Notes: a model not told the origin generated them from the sequence alone. DNA of 64,000 bases from Halapricum desulfuricans (GCF_017094525.1 NZ_CP064788.1:2341030-2405029); one strand, 5' to 3'. Counted from the first letter of the stretch, positions 26,169-34,749 are shown. Numbers and translations: made by a program.

Positions 26169-26300
26169 AGGTTGAGAGTTCGACACCGCTCAGACCGGAA
26201 CTGCCGGCGGAGAGACAGCTGTAGCCCGAAGTAAATCGAGAACTCCGACAGAGTTGTATGACCACCGGTAAAGAAGTGCTGGACCGGAGACAGGACCGGG

Positions 26301-26909
26301 CTAATCCGGAAACAGCTGGGTGAAAACCCGTCGCTCGGCGGTAGCAAGGCGCTGGGAGAGCGCCTGTTTGGAGATGTCCAGTTCCGAGGCAATCTCCGAC
26401 AGCGAGACCTCGCTGGGCTGGTCGTAGTAGCCGTGTTCGACGGCGAGTTCGAGCGCCTGTCGCTGTTTGTCTGTCATCGACTCCATATCGATCGTACGCG
26501 CCCGCTCGGCGCTGGTGCCCTGCTCCTCGATGATCTTCCGGAGGACGACCCGCTCGGAGATCTCTTTGAGGGCAGAAACGAGGTCCCAGATGACGTCGTG
26601 ACCGGGTAGATAGACGCTGACCACGATGCCGTCCGGTTCGACACCGACGATCGTGGGCACGCAGTCGAATTCCGCAAACACGTGACAGCTGCAGGGGTCG
26701 TCGTGAGCCTGACTGGAGTGTTCGATGGTGATATCGCCGTCGGCACCGGTCGTATCGACCATGAACTCGCAGTGGCAGACGTCGTTGGCGAGTAGCATCT
26801 GCGCGTCGATCACGTCCTCGCCGGTCGTCGTGAGTGGACACCACTCGCTCGGACGGATCTCGAGAACCGCTTTGATCGTGCGCGCCTCGGAGTGGTTCTG
26901 GATAGTCAT
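26301..26909 (-). CDS. DmsR-like HTH-10 regulator with a Cys-rich sensor part (operon B)
   Basis: The start is ATG 26909 (MTIQNHSEARTIKAVLEIRP), giving 202 residues. The N-terminal 90 residues hold cysteines 24, 45, 47, 73, 75 and 83 (EWCPL, NDVCHCEFM, DPCSCHVF, FDCVP), an arrangement fit for metal or Fe-S binding. A helical region precedes the C-terminal HTH-10 (MTDKQRQALELAVEHGYYDQ...ASELDISKQALSQRLATAER). Its place directly upstream of the DmsE-A-B-cyt b-D operon and its similarity to the regulators at 39683 and 45749 suggest control of this operon, perhaps in response to oxygen or redox state. Confidence 0.85.
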   Translation of the reverse strand: MTIQNHSEARTIKAVLEIRPSEWCPLTTTGEDVIDAQMLLANDVCHCEFMVDTTGADGDITIEHSSQAHDDPCSCHVFAEFDCVPTIVGVEPDGIVVSVYLPGHDVIWDLVSALKEISERVVLRKIIEEQGTSAERARTIDMESMTDKQRQALELAVEHGYYDQPSEVSLSEIASELDISKQALSQRLATAERRVFTQLFPD

Positions 26910-27208
26910 GGTTGATGGTGAGACAGCCCGAGCGTCTCTGAACGGATCTGCCACCACAGTAGATACCAGTGGCGATAAAATAGCCCTTTCTTGCGCTCCC
27001 AGTTGTTCAGAACGCGCCCACATCCCCAACAGGACGAACCCCGTACACGGCCGAGACGAATGCCGCCCCTCCCGCGAGTATGCTTGATATACGATACGGA
27101 TACGGGATTCTCGGGTCCGCGTTCACCAACTCTATTTTAGCCTAACCAAAATACTATTTTCGTAGAAGAAAAAGATTTTAGTGTGTTCCGTTCAACGGTA
27201 CAGATGCA

Positions 27209-27439
27209 ATGGGAATCGAAGCAGACGATCTGCGCGAGAAGCTCGAACAGAACGGCGAACTGATGATCGCGGTCTCGGAGTTCGAGGAGCCGCTCGAACT
27301 GCATCTCCACGACACGGAGATCGAAGACGAGACCGTCCGGATCCAGCTGACCGACGGTGTGCTGACCTTCGAGACTGACGCCATCGTCGGCACGTGGCAC
27401 CACACCCACTCCCTCGAGGACCTCGGTCTCGAAGACTAG
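27209..27439 (+). CDS. Small acidic protein of unknown function
   Basis: The 76-residue protein (MGIEADDLREKLEQNGELMI) has a short helix followed by strands rich in Glu and Asp, with GVLTFETDAIVGTWHHTHSL near the C-terminus. An AT-rich stretch (AAAATACTATTTTCG) about 50 bp upstream could supply the promoter. I recognise no family or motif. It is flanked by convergent genes of unknown function. Confidence 0.65.
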   Translation: MGIEADDLREKLEQNGELMIAVSEFEEPLELHLHDTEIEDETVRIQLTDGVLTFETDAIVGTWHHTHSLEDLGLED

Positions 27440-27496
27440 ACGGACCGCTGATCGAGTCGGTCGTTCGCTGTTTTCGACGAACGCGCTTCCGCCCAC

Positions 27497-27742
27497 CTAG
27501 CGGACGCGACAGGTGACAACGGTGTTCATCCCGTCCTGTCCTTCGATCGATTCGGTGGTCACGTTCACGCCGAGAAGGTCGTCGTCTGCGAAGGCGTCGG
27601 CTGCGATCGCGCGCACCTGTTCCGCGTCGGCCCGGTCCTCCTCAAGAACGGTCCGGACCTGGTCGCGGTTTCGTGTGACCTCCAGTACCGCGTAGCCGCC
27701 GTCTTCGAACGCCGTTTCGAGCGCCGAAAGCTGGTCGTCCAT
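27497..27742 (-). CDS. Small alpha/beta protein of unknown function
   Basis: The start is taken at ATG 27742 (MDDQLSALETAFEDGGYAVL), giving 81 residues; ATG 27778 would add 12 residues. The alternation of helix and strand (GGYAVLEVTRNRDQVRTVLE, EDRADAEQVRAIAADAFADD, DLLGVNVTTESIEG, NTVVTCRV) resembles a ferredoxin-like fold. No catalytic residues are recognised. Confidence 0.65.
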   Translation of the reverse strand: MDDQLSALETAFEDGGYAVLEVTRNRDQVRTVLEEDRADAEQVRAIAADAFADDDLLGVNVTTESIEGQDGMNTVVTCRVR

Positions 27743-27863
27743 ACTCGGTGGCTCGGTCCCCGAGACCGTAAAACCCACCGACGAAGCGTTCCTAGATTGG
27801 GTTAATCCGGGTTGACTACCACGTCCGTACTTGTCCGCGGGGCCCGATCACCCGGGCACACGC

Positions 27864-28367
27864 ATGATTCCCACGTTCGAGAGCGATCGATTCGAACCGA
27901 GTCGCGAAACCACACGCTCGATCGGCAAGCTGCTGTTCGGTGCCACCGGGACTGCGTTCGTGCTGGGGCTCGTGACGCTGCTCCCGGGCGTCGACCGGCT
28001 CTTGCCGGGCACCGACGTCTCGATCGGGGCGCTCGTCCGCGCGGTCGCCGCGCTGGTCGTCGCGGGCACGCTCGTCTATACGGCCTCGGGACTGGCGACG
28101 CTGGTCGCGCCGACAGGTCGGGGCGAGCTGTCACGGAACGCGGCGTCGATCGGCTACTGGCTGTCCGTCCTCGCCGCCGTGCTGATCGCCCACTGGGGAC
28201 TCGCCCCGCTGGTCGCCGGCCTGTTCGGCGGCCTCCTGTGGGTCTACGACACGGCGTTCCTGCTGGCGGCGCTGGGGCCGCTGCTGGTGATCGCCGTCCG
28301 GCTGTACGCGTCGCTCGATCCGGCCGCGGACGTGTTCGCCGAGAAGGTCTCCAAGGGAGGGACGTAG
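27864..28367 (+). CDS. Four-helix membrane protein of unknown function
   Basis: The protein has 167 residues from ATG 27864 (MIPTFESDRFEPSRETTRSI). It has four hydrophobic segments: GKLLFGATGTAFVLGLVTLL, GALVRAVAALVVAGTLVYTA, IGYWLSVLAAVLIAHWGLAP and VYDTAFLLAALGPLLVIAV. The following membrane-protein gene starts immediately after its stop, so the two are probably co-expressed. The family is not recognised. Confidence 0.72.
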   Translation: MIPTFESDRFEPSRETTRSIGKLLFGATGTAFVLGLVTLLPGVDRLLPGTDVSIGALVRAVAALVVAGTLVYTASGLATLVAPTGRGELSRNAASIGYWLSVLAAVLIAHWGLAPLVAGLFGGLLWVYDTAFLLAALGPLLVIAVRLYASLDPAADVFAEKVSKGGT

Positions 28368-28973
28368 ATGACGGCTCGATCGTCGGTTTCGACGGCCCAG
28401 CCGTCCCGCCGTTCGATCCTGCTGGGGTCCGTCACGGGCGTCCTCGCCTGGATCGCCGGCTATCTCGTCACGTACCTGGTCGTCGCTCCGGACGTCAGTG
28501 GGTCGGATCTCAACCGCCTGATCGAGGTGCTCGACGGTGAACCGGCGACCGCAGAGCTGGTCGGCTGGGTGTTCTTCAACGCTCACTTCGTCGAGACCGT
28601 CTTCGAGGGGCTACCGGTCCTGGGCAGCCGGACGGCGTCGTACGTCGGCGGCGAGGGCGGGTTCTCCGTCCTGCTGTATCTGGTCCCCGTCGTGACGCTG
28701 TCGGTCACGGGCCTGCTGCTCGCGAGAGCGGACGGGGCGACCGACGTCTCCAGCGGTGCGCTGTCCGGCCTGACGGCGCTTCCCGGCTACGCGCTCGCGT
28801 CGGCCGTCGCTGCGGTCGCGATCGAAGTCACAGCCGCGGGTGCGAGCGCCGGGCCGGACTTTCTCGCCGCCCTGATTCTTGCGGGTATCGCCTATCCGAT
28901 GGTCTTCAGCGGCCTCGGCGGCGCGCTCGCGGCCGTGGCCAACCGGCTGCAGCGCTCGCCATCGACGGTCTAG
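28368..28973 (+). CDS. Membrane protein of unknown function
   Basis: The 201-residue protein starts one base after the preceding gene ends. A basic N-terminus (PSRRSILLGSVTGVLAWIAG) leads into about five hydrophobic stretches, including GFSVLLYLVPVVTLSVTGLL and DFLAALILAGIAYPMVFSGL. PSRRSILLG could be mistaken for a Tat signal, but the helix continues into a multi-spanning protein. Its TAG stop lies in CTAG shared with the stop of the convergent flippase-like gene. Confidence 0.72.
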   Translation: MTARSSVSTAQPSRRSILLGSVTGVLAWIAGYLVTYLVVAPDVSGSDLNRLIEVLDGEPATAELVGWVFFNAHFVETVFEGLPVLGSRTASYVGGEGGFSVLLYLVPVVTLSVTGLLLARADGATDVSSGALSGLTALPGYALASAVAAVAIEVTAAGASAGPDFLAALILAGIAYPMVFSGLGGALAAVANRLQRSPSTV

Positions 28974-29998
28974 CGACTTCGAACGGTTCGGGCCCCGAGT
29001 CCGGTCGCGACGAGACCGCCGACGACCGTCGGGAGCCAGTAGGTCGCGAGCCGATAGACGAGGACGGCAGCGACGGCACCGCCGTTCGACACCGGCGTGA
29101 GCGACACGAGGATCGCGGCGATCGCCGTCTCGATCGCACCGGATCCGCCGGGAAGCGGTGTCGCTCCGGCGATCAGGCCGATCGGGACGGCGACCAGCGC
29201 GGCAGCCAGCGGAATCGAGGCCTCGACGGCGATCACCGCGGTCCAGAGCGTCACGCCGAGCGTGAACCAGCCGATCGTCGAGAACCCGCCCGCGAGAGCG
29301 AGCGCCCGTCGGTCGGCCCCGACCCGGTCGATCGACTCGAAGAAGCTCCCGATCCGGTTCTCGACGGCTCGCATTCCAGGGGGTGTGCGGCCGGGAACCA
29401 CCCGCGAGAGGGCGCGAGCGATCGGCGTGACCACAGTCGCGAGCGCCTGCTCGATCCGGTGGTGGTAGTGATAGATCAGGACGGCGGTACCGACGACGAG
29501 GACGAACAGCCCGACCAGGATCGCGATAGAGATCGCCAGGTCCCGGGAGGCCGTTACCGCGTCCATCCCGAACAGCGCCACTCCGAGAAGCGCCATCCCG
29601 ATCGACGGCACGAAATGTAGCGTGTCGACGCTGGCGATCGCCGCGAGCCCAGTCTCGTACTCGCTGTCGGCCGCCTCGGAGATGAGCAGCGCGCTGACCG
29701 GCTCCCCGCCGGCCTGTCCGAACGGCGTGATGTTGTTCGAGAACATCGCCGCCGTGAACACGAGCACGGCCTTCGGTGCCGACACCGGCGCGCCGAGCGC
29801 GCCCAGCACGACGTACAACGACAGTCCCCAGGAGACGAGCCACACGACCGTGAGCGCGACGACGACCGCGACGAGCGGCAAGCGCGCGCGTCCGAGCGCG
29901 GTCAGCGTCTCCTCGACGCCGGCGACCCAGACGAGCGCTCCGAGGACCGCCAGCGCGACGAGAAACAGCAACACCGTCACCGTCCGGTCGCCGTTCAT
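28970..29998 (-). CDS. Flippase-like / lysylphosphatidylglycerol synthase TM-domain family protein
   Basis: The 342-residue polytopic protein has the conserved NNITPFGQAGGEPVSALLIS segment near residue 88 and a late PIGLIAGATPLPGGSGAIET segment, both typical of the UPF0104/LPG_synthase_TM (AglD-like) family. About eight to nine hydrophobic helices are visible. Members act with lipid-linked glycosyl or lipid transfer, but there is no attached glycosyltransferase domain here, so the exact role is open. It is convergent with the upstream membrane-protein pair and divergent from thiL. Confidence 0.8.
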   Translation of the reverse strand: MNGDRTVTVLLFLVALAVLGALVWVAGVEETLTALGRARLPLVAVVVALTVVWLVSWGLSLYVVLGALGAPVSAPKAVLVFTAAMFSNNITPFGQAGGEPVSALLISEAADSEYETGLAAIASVDTLHFVPSIGMALLGVALFGMDAVTASRDLAISIAILVGLFVLVVGTAVLIYHYHHRIEQALATVVTPIARALSRVVPGRTPPGMRAVENRIGSFFESIDRVGADRRALALAGGFSTIGWFTLGVTLWTAVIAVEASIPLAAALVAVPIGLIAGATPLPGGSGAIETAIAAILVSLTPVSNGGAVAAVLVYRLATYWLPTVVGGLVATGLGARTVRSR

Positions 29999-30089
29999 GC
30001 TACCGGATGCATGCCCGACGACGGCTTTAACCCTCCGAATCGAGAACCCGATCGCCGGTGCTTTTGTTGTCAGGGCTCCATCCGGTCAT

Positions 30090-30956
30090 ATGGACGAGCG
30101 GACGATGCTGGGACTGCTCGCCGATCGTCTTCCCCGGGCGGGCGACGACGCGGCCGTGATCGACGGGCTCGTCGTGACGATCGACATGCTCCACGAGGCG
30201 ACCGACTTCCCCGACGGGACGACCCGATACGCGGCCGGCTGGCGGGCCGTCGGCGCGTCGCTGTCAGACGTGGCCGCGATGGGTGCCGATCCGGCCGCCG
30301 CGGTCGCGGTCTACGGCGCGCCCGAATTCGACGACAGGGTTCTGGCGTTCGTCGACGGCGCTCGCGACGTCTGCGAGGCGGTCGGAACCGAGTACGTCGG
30401 CGGCGACCTCGACCACCACGAGGAGTTCACCGTCGCGACGACCGCTGTCGGCCGGACCGACGACCCGGTCCTGCGGTCCGGAGCCCGGCCAGGCGACGCG
30501 ATCTGTGTCACGGGGACGCTCGGCCGCAGCGGGGCGGCGCTCGAACTGTTCGAACGCGGCGAGACCGAGCGGGCGAACGGCCTCTTCCGGTTCGAGCCGC
30601 GGATCGAGGCGGGACGCGCGCTCGCGTCCCACGCCAGCGCGATGATGGACTCCAGCGACGGACTGGCCCGCTCGCTTCACCAGCTCGCCGAGGCCAGCGA
30701 CTGCGGGATGGCCGTCGAGACGCCACTGCCGATCGACGACGCCGTCGACTCGGTCGCCGGTCCGGACGAGCGACTCGAACTCGGCGCGTTCTTCGGCGAG
30801 GACTTCGAGCTCGTCTGTACGATCCCCGAGAAGCGCTATCCGGCGGCGAAAGCGGCCTCGCCGACGCCGCTGACCCGGATCGGGACGGTCGTCGAAGACG
30901 GCGTCACGCTCGACGGTGAGCCGATGCCGGACCGCGGATACACGCACGAAGGGTGA
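30090..30956 (+). CDS. thiL: Thiamine-monophosphate kinase
   Basis: ThiL phosphorylates thiamine monophosphate to the diphosphate cofactor used by enzymes such as the ilvB product. The 288-residue protein starts at ATG 30090 (MDERTMLGLLADRLPRAGDD). PurM/ThiL family features are GDDAAVIDGLVVTIDMLHEATDF, VGASLSDVAAMGADPAAAV, GGDLDHHEEFTVATTAVG, SGARPGDAICVTGTLG and MMDSSDGLARSLHQLAEA. The in-frame region upstream to 29622 overlaps the divergent flippase-like gene and is not coding. Confidence 0.93.
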   Translation: MDERTMLGLLADRLPRAGDDAAVIDGLVVTIDMLHEATDFPDGTTRYAAGWRAVGASLSDVAAMGADPAAAVAVYGAPEFDDRVLAFVDGARDVCEAVGTEYVGGDLDHHEEFTVATTAVGRTDDPVLRSGARPGDAICVTGTLGRSGAALELFERGETERANGLFRFEPRIEAGRALASHASAMMDSSDGLARSLHQLAEASDCGMAVETPLPIDDAVDSVAGPDERLELGAFFGEDFELVCTIPEKRYPAAKAASPTPLTRIGTVVEDGVTLDGEPMPDRGYTHEG

Positions 30957-31030
30957 GCCGAGGCGAGACCCATCGGGGACGGTGCAGCGGCCGAAACTGT
31001 CGGTCAGAACGGCGCTCGACGGCCCCACGT

Positions 31031-32155
31031 CTAGACGATGATCCGGAACGGGACCGGCATGAAACAGAGCGCGCCGACCAGAAACGTGAGCAGACCGATA
31101 GCCTGACGCTTGCGGTCGAGAGGCGTCTCCCGCATCGGCGTCGCCGGGCCGAAAAACGCCAGCGCAGTGGTGAACACGCCCCAGACGAACCAGATGCCGA
31201 CCTCGACGGAGACGTCACCGAACAACAGCAGAACGCCGGCGAACCCGAACAGCACCGCCGGGATCGCGGCGGCGACGGTCTCCTGACGCGGCCCGGCCAG
31301 CGCTCGCAGGACGTGCCCGCCGTCGAGCTGTCCGACCGGCAGGAGATTGAGGAAAGTCACCAGCATCCCGAGCCAGCCGGCGAACACCAGCGGATGGAGC
31401 TGTTTCGTCGGATCGGCGTACGACAGCGGCTGGCCGGTCAGCCACGCGAGCCCGCGCAACAGCAGCGGTTCGGCGAACTCGATGCGGGCGGCGTCACTGG
31501 TCGCGACCGACCGGGGGACAGCGATCGGATCGAGCGAGAGCCCGATCACCGTCACGACGACAGTCGCAACGATCCCCGCGAGCGGTCCGGACGCGCCGAT
31601 GTCGAGCAGTGCCTTCCGGCTGGGAATCCGCCCGCGCATCCGGATGATCGCTCCGGCGGTCCCGAACGGCGGCGGGATCGGGATGAAATACGGCAGACTG
31701 GCGTCGACCCGGTGGATCCGGCTGGTAACGTAATGGCCGAACTCGTGGACGCCGAGAATAGTGAGAATCGCGAGCGAGAACGGCCACGCTCGCAGCAGGT
31801 TCAGCGGATCGGCAGTCACGTCGATGTGATACCAGACCGTCCCCGCGTACAGCGTCGTCAGCACCGTCGCGAACGCGAGCGCGATGTTCTTCCAGGGGAT
31901 CCCGTCGATCCCGATCGAGCGTCTGGTCGCGACCAGGACGTGTCTCGGAGCCCGGTTCCCGGAGCGAGCGGCCAGTTGCAGATCGAACCCCCGCTCGTAG
32001 AACAGCGGCGCAAGCTCCGATTCGACGGTCGACGGCGACGCGCGCGGGCGGCCCACGTACACCACCCGATCGCCCTCGCGGCGAACCTCGGACACCTCGA
32101 ACACGGGAGCGAGATCCTCCACCGACGGGGCATCGGCTGGCGACACCGTCGACAT
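31031..32155 (-). CDS. Membrane-embedded site-2 protease (peptidase M50)
   Basis: The 374-residue protein has a soluble N-terminal part of about 100 residues, then membrane helices with the zinc-binding HExxH motif in LTILGVHEFGHYVTSR and the third-ligand motif in TFLNLLPVGQLDGGHVLRAL. The intervening PYFIPIPPPFGTAGAIIRM and DIGASGPLAGIVATV segments are characteristic of the S2P family. These proteases cleave membrane-bound regulators within the bilayer; the substrate is unknown. It is convergent with thiL. Confidence 0.9.
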   Translation of the reverse strand: MSTVSPADAPSVEDLAPVFEVSEVRREGDRVVYVGRPRASPSTVESELAPLFYERGFDLQLAARSGNRAPRHVLVATRRSIGIDGIPWKNIALAFATVLTTLYAGTVWYHIDVTADPLNLLRAWPFSLAILTILGVHEFGHYVTSRIHRVDASLPYFIPIPPPFGTAGAIIRMRGRIPSRKALLDIGASGPLAGIVATVVVTVIGLSLDPIAVPRSVATSDAARIEFAEPLLLRGLAWLTGQPLSYADPTKQLHPLVFAGWLGMLVTFLNLLPVGQLDGGHVLRALAGPRQETVAAAIPAVLFGFAGVLLLFGDVSVEVGIWFVWGVFTTALAFFGPATPMRETPLDRKRQAIGLLTFLVGALCFMPVPFRIIV

Positions 32156-32273
32156 GCCTGTCTATCTGCAAGGCCCTGTCTCATAAAATATCGACGGTTC
32201 GAAACGGTCAACACCCGAACAAGAGTGAACGGGGACGGTTTTGAGAACGCCACTCGTCAGGCTTCCGTTGCAG

Positions 32274-32540
32274 TCACACGGGTTCGATCCGCCAGGTTGT
32301 CGCGCTCGTGTAGGACCACTTCTCGACCTCGAGGTCGCTCGCCGACTCCGTGAGCTTGACCATCAGCGCACCGATCTCCTTCGGGGAGAGGCCGACCTCG
32401 TCGGCGATGAACTTGCTTTTGAAGTAGAGCTCGCCGTTCTCGGCGACCTTCTCGCGGAGATACGAGCGGAGACGCTCCTCTTTGGACGCTGTCGACTCCG
32501 GCTCGGCACTGTCAGGGGAGGGCTGTGTCGTCGCACTCAT
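32274..32540 (-). CDS. Small winged-helix-like protein (DUF7123-like)
   Basis: The protein has 88 residues from ATG 32540 (MSATTQPSPDSAEPESTASK). After a disordered N-terminus, RLRSYLREKVAENGELYFKS, KFIADEVGLSPKEIGALMVK and LEVEKWSYTSATTWRIEP follow, a helix-helix-wing pattern seen in haloarchaeal DUF7123 proteins (name from memory). It could be a small DNA-binding regulator. A TTTATATTGACC block about 30-40 bp upstream on the coding strand is a likely TATA region, and paired TTTTAAAA direct repeats lie about 100-146 bp upstream. Confidence 0.75.
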   Translation of the reverse strand: MSATTQPSPDSAEPESTASKEERLRSYLREKVAENGELYFKSKFIADEVGLSPKEIGALMVKLTESASDLEVEKWSYTSATTWRIEPV

Positions 32541-32639
32541 GTGAATCGCCTCACTCACCCCTATTGCCCGAGGGTCAATATAAACGCAGGAAGCTTTGGG
32601 GGAGTTCGATCGATTTTAGACTGATCCGCGAATCGAAGA

Positions 32640-32686
32640 ACGTTTTAAAACCGCCACAGAACCGTCAAGACATTTTAAAACAGCCA
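32640..32686. repeat. Two 17-bp direct repeats 30 bp apart containing TTTTAAAA
   Basis: ACGTTTTAAAACCGCCA (32640-32656) and ACATTTTAAAACAGCCA (32670-32686) match at 15 of 17 positions, with starts exactly 30 bp apart, about three helical turns. They lie in the 263-bp region between mobB-moaE and the DUF7123-like gene, both on the minus strand, upstream of the latter. Same-face spacing suggests cooperative protein binding. No binding factor can be named. Confidence 0.5.
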
Positions 32687-32803
32687 TTCAGAGAACCTCT
32701 CCCATATCATAACTTCGAATATATCTATGCAGTATTCGGGTCAGAAACGTCGGTATCACGAATCGTGGGACAGGTGCGTCCCGTGACGACGCGTCCGACG
32801 GGG

Positions 32804-33628
32804 TCACCGCTCGTGCACCCAGAAGGAGTCCTCGACGGTGATCTCTTTTTTGAATATCGGGACGTCTTCCTTGAGCCGGTCGATCCCGTCCGAGACGGCC
32901 TCGAACGCCTCCGTGCGGTGGCCCGCGAGCACGACGACGAAGACGATGTCCTCGCCCGCTTCGATCGTTCCGGTCCGGTGGTGGAGTTCGACCGACAGCA
33001 CGCCGTCCCGTGATTCGAGCGCACGCTCGATATCCGCGAGTCGCTGCTCGGCGACGCCCTCGTACTTCTCGAAGGTCAGGTGTTCGGTTCGATCGTCGCC
33101 GGGTGCGTCTTTCGCTCGGACCTGACCGGTGAACGTCGCGATCGCTCCGGCGCGTTCGGCCGCGGGGTCGTCTTTGACGCGCCGGACGAGCGATCCGAGC
33201 GTCTCGAACGGCTCCGTCGCGTCCAGCGCCTCGATGACCTCGTCGACATCGATCGCGTCGGCGTCCGGTGCAGTCGCCAGCGCCTCGCCGGCGTGATCTC
33301 GGTCACCGACGACGACCTGCGGGATCGGGACCCGACTGAACCCCTCGACGAGCGCGTAGTCGAATTCCGGCGCGAGGTCTTCGAGCGTCCCCTGAAGCGT
33401 CCGATCCGATCCCGTGGCGAACCACTCGCCGTCATCGATGATCCCGTACGTCCGGTCGGCCCCGGCCGCGCGGTGGCGGGCCGTATCCTTGCCCTCGACA
33501 TCGATATCGAACTCGTGGAGGTGTTTGACCGTCGCCACGCGCCCGCGCTCGGCCAGACGCTCTGCCAGTTCCTCGAGCAGCGTCGTCTTCCCGGTATCGG
33601 AGTAGCCGACGACACCCAGTACGTGCAT
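32804..33628 (-). CDS. MobB-MoaE fusion, molybdopterin cofactor biosynthesis
   Basis: The 274-residue protein joins two functions. Residues 1-130 are MobB-like, with a P-loop VVGYSDTGKTTLLEELAERL and DYALVEGFSRVPIPQVVVGD; MobB assists guanine-nucleotide attachment to the cofactor. Residues about 150-274 are MoaE, the large subunit of molybdopterin synthase, with GAIATFTGQVRAKDA, LTFEKYEGVAEQRL, HHRTGTIEAGEDIVFVVVLA and PIFKKEITVEDSFWVHE. It sits in the same window as moaA and three molybdoenzyme operons, which need the cofactor. Confidence 0.92.
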   Translation of the reverse strand: MHVLGVVGYSDTGKTTLLEELAERLAERGRVATVKHLHEFDIDVEGKDTARHRAAGADRTYGIIDDGEWFATGSDRTLQGTLEDLAPEFDYALVEGFSRVPIPQVVVGDRDHAGEALATAPDADAIDVDEVIEALDATEPFETLGSLVRRVKDDPAAERAGAIATFTGQVRAKDAPGDDRTEHLTFEKYEGVAEQRLADIERALESRDGVLSVELHHRTGTIEAGEDIVFVVVLAGHRTEAFEAVSDGIDRLKEDVPIFKKEITVEDSFWVHER

Positions 33629-33729
33629 GTCCTACCAGAGGGGAGCCGGGGGTTTGACAGTAGCGGTCGTCCCGAAAGGGCGTATACCACAGGTCAAACG
33701 TGGGAGTCGCCACACCGGGCTGGCGAATC

Positions 33730-33808
33730 ATACTGCCGGCTGTAAGTTCGTAAAGATATTCGCCACCCCGGATGGCGAATTACGTTAGTTTGTTACAGCC
33801 GGCAGTAT
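33730..33808. repeat. Palindromic element, type Ia (79 bp), 3' side of the heliorhodopsin gene
   Basis: Arms ATACTGCCGGCTGTAA (33730-33745) and TTACAGCCGGCAGTAT (33793-33808) are perfect inverted repeats. The interior runs GTTCGTAAAGATAT, CGCCACCCCGGATGGCG, then an AAACTAACGTAATT-like box (reversed). The right end supplies part of the heliorhodopsin TGA stop. Just left, at 33708-33729, TCGCCACACCGGGCTGGCGA resembles the core of another copy without arms. Confidence 0.9.
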
Positions 33809-34617
33809 CAGATCGGGGAGTTCAGCGTGCCGAAATAGACCTGCCACGCGAGCACGGACTTGGCGACGAGGCTCAACAGCACGTACGTCTTCTCGCCGAA
33901 GAGGTAGTTCTTCCACCGGGAGACCTCGAGGTACTGCAGGGCCATATTCAGCGCGAAGAGGTTGAAGAAGACGAAAATCGAGACGTAGATGTAGATGACG
34001 AACTCGGGGAACTCGCCTCCGCTGGCCGTCACTGTCCCGATAAAGGTGATCCCGATGACGATCCAGGGCACGATGCCGGCGAGGACGCCGACCCAGTACG
34101 GCGTCCAGTCGGTCTCGGCGGTCGACTCGTTGCGCTGTTCCATCAGGAGTCCGGCGAGGTTCATCACCGCGACGAGTCCGAACAGCGCGACGAGCGTTCC
34201 GAGGTCCCAGACGCCGGCCAGCATGCCGATGACGACGATCATCAGCGAGGCGCTGACGGCGTATTCGTACCAGCGGTAAGGGTTCATCCCCCGATCGAGG
34301 TACGCGATATATCGCTCGTACAGCACCGTGGCAATCGCGGTGTGTGCCAGCGCGGAGATGAACAGAAAGCCCGCCACGAGCAGGGGCAGGTTCGCGTCGA
34401 TAAACGACACCGTCGTCGGAAAGATCGTCTCGGTCTCGGCGTTGAAGCCGTATCTCGTTCGCGTGATCGGCCACAGCACCTCGTCGGCCAGAACGACCAT
34501 CGCCACCCCCTGCAGAAAGTGCAGCACTGCCATGACGCTGTTCCACAGGCGGAGTCGAGTGTCTCGTGCGGAGGTCGCGTCGGCGGTTCCGGTAGCTGTT
34601 GTGCTCGCTGTAGACAT
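33808..34617 (-). CDS. Heliorhodopsin
   Basis: The 269-residue seven-helix protein has the heliorhodopsin signature in helix 7, SLVAKSVLAWQVYFGTL, with K253 as the retinal Schiff-base lysine. E118 in YRWYEYAVSASLMIVVIGML is the expected counterion. LRLWNSVMAVLHFLQGVAMV in helix 1 and the helix-3 histidine (SALAHTAIATVLYERY) also fit. Heliorhodopsins are light-responsive, with inverted topology relative to type 1 rhodopsins, and mostly do not pump ions; their role is poorly known. The gene stands alone and is bracketed by palindromic elements, two type Ia copies in the same orientation 1.0 kb apart plus a type Ib copy upstream. Confidence 0.92.
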   Translation of the reverse strand: MSTASTTATGTADATSARDTRLRLWNSVMAVLHFLQGVAMVVLADEVLWPITRTRYGFNAETETIFPTTVSFIDANLPLLVAGFLFISALAHTAIATVLYERYIAYLDRGMNPYRWYEYAVSASLMIVVIGMLAGVWDLGTLVALFGLVAVMNLAGLLMEQRNESTAETDWTPYWVGVLAGIVPWIVIGITFIGTVTASGGEFPEFVIYIYVSIFVFFNLFALNMALQYLEVSRWKNYLFGEKTYVLLSLVAKSVLAWQVYFGTLNSPI

Positions 34618-34668
34618 GGGTAACCTATCACGTCACGTGGCAATACCTCTTTGGGGACCGCGACAGTC

Positions 34669-34748
34669 ATACTGGTGGCTATACCATTTCGAACTGATCT
34701 GGCACGCCGTCGTGCCAGATATCGTTACGAACGTATAGCCACCAGTAT
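34669..34748. repeat. Palindromic element, type Ib (80 bp), upstream of heliorhodopsin
   Basis: Arms ATACTGGTGGCTATA (34669-34683) and TATAGCCACCAGTAT (34734-34748) are exact inverted repeats around a central CTGGCACGCCGTCGTGCCAG. The orientation box (GTTCGTAACGATAT) is on the right, so it runs opposite to the copy at 8926. It is separated by one base from the next element. Confidence 0.9.
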
Positions 34749-34749
34749 C

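Noticed and set aside
28410-28440. RRSILLG in the membrane protein at 28368, resembling a Tat signal
   Set aside because: The hydrophobic helix is followed by several more membrane segments, so the arginines are better explained as cytoplasmic topology signals.
33708-33729. TCGCCACACCGGGCTGGCGA next to the type Ia element, as a possible separate full element
   Set aside because: Only the core palindrome is present, with no terminal arms. It is noted as a possible remnant but not counted as a copy.
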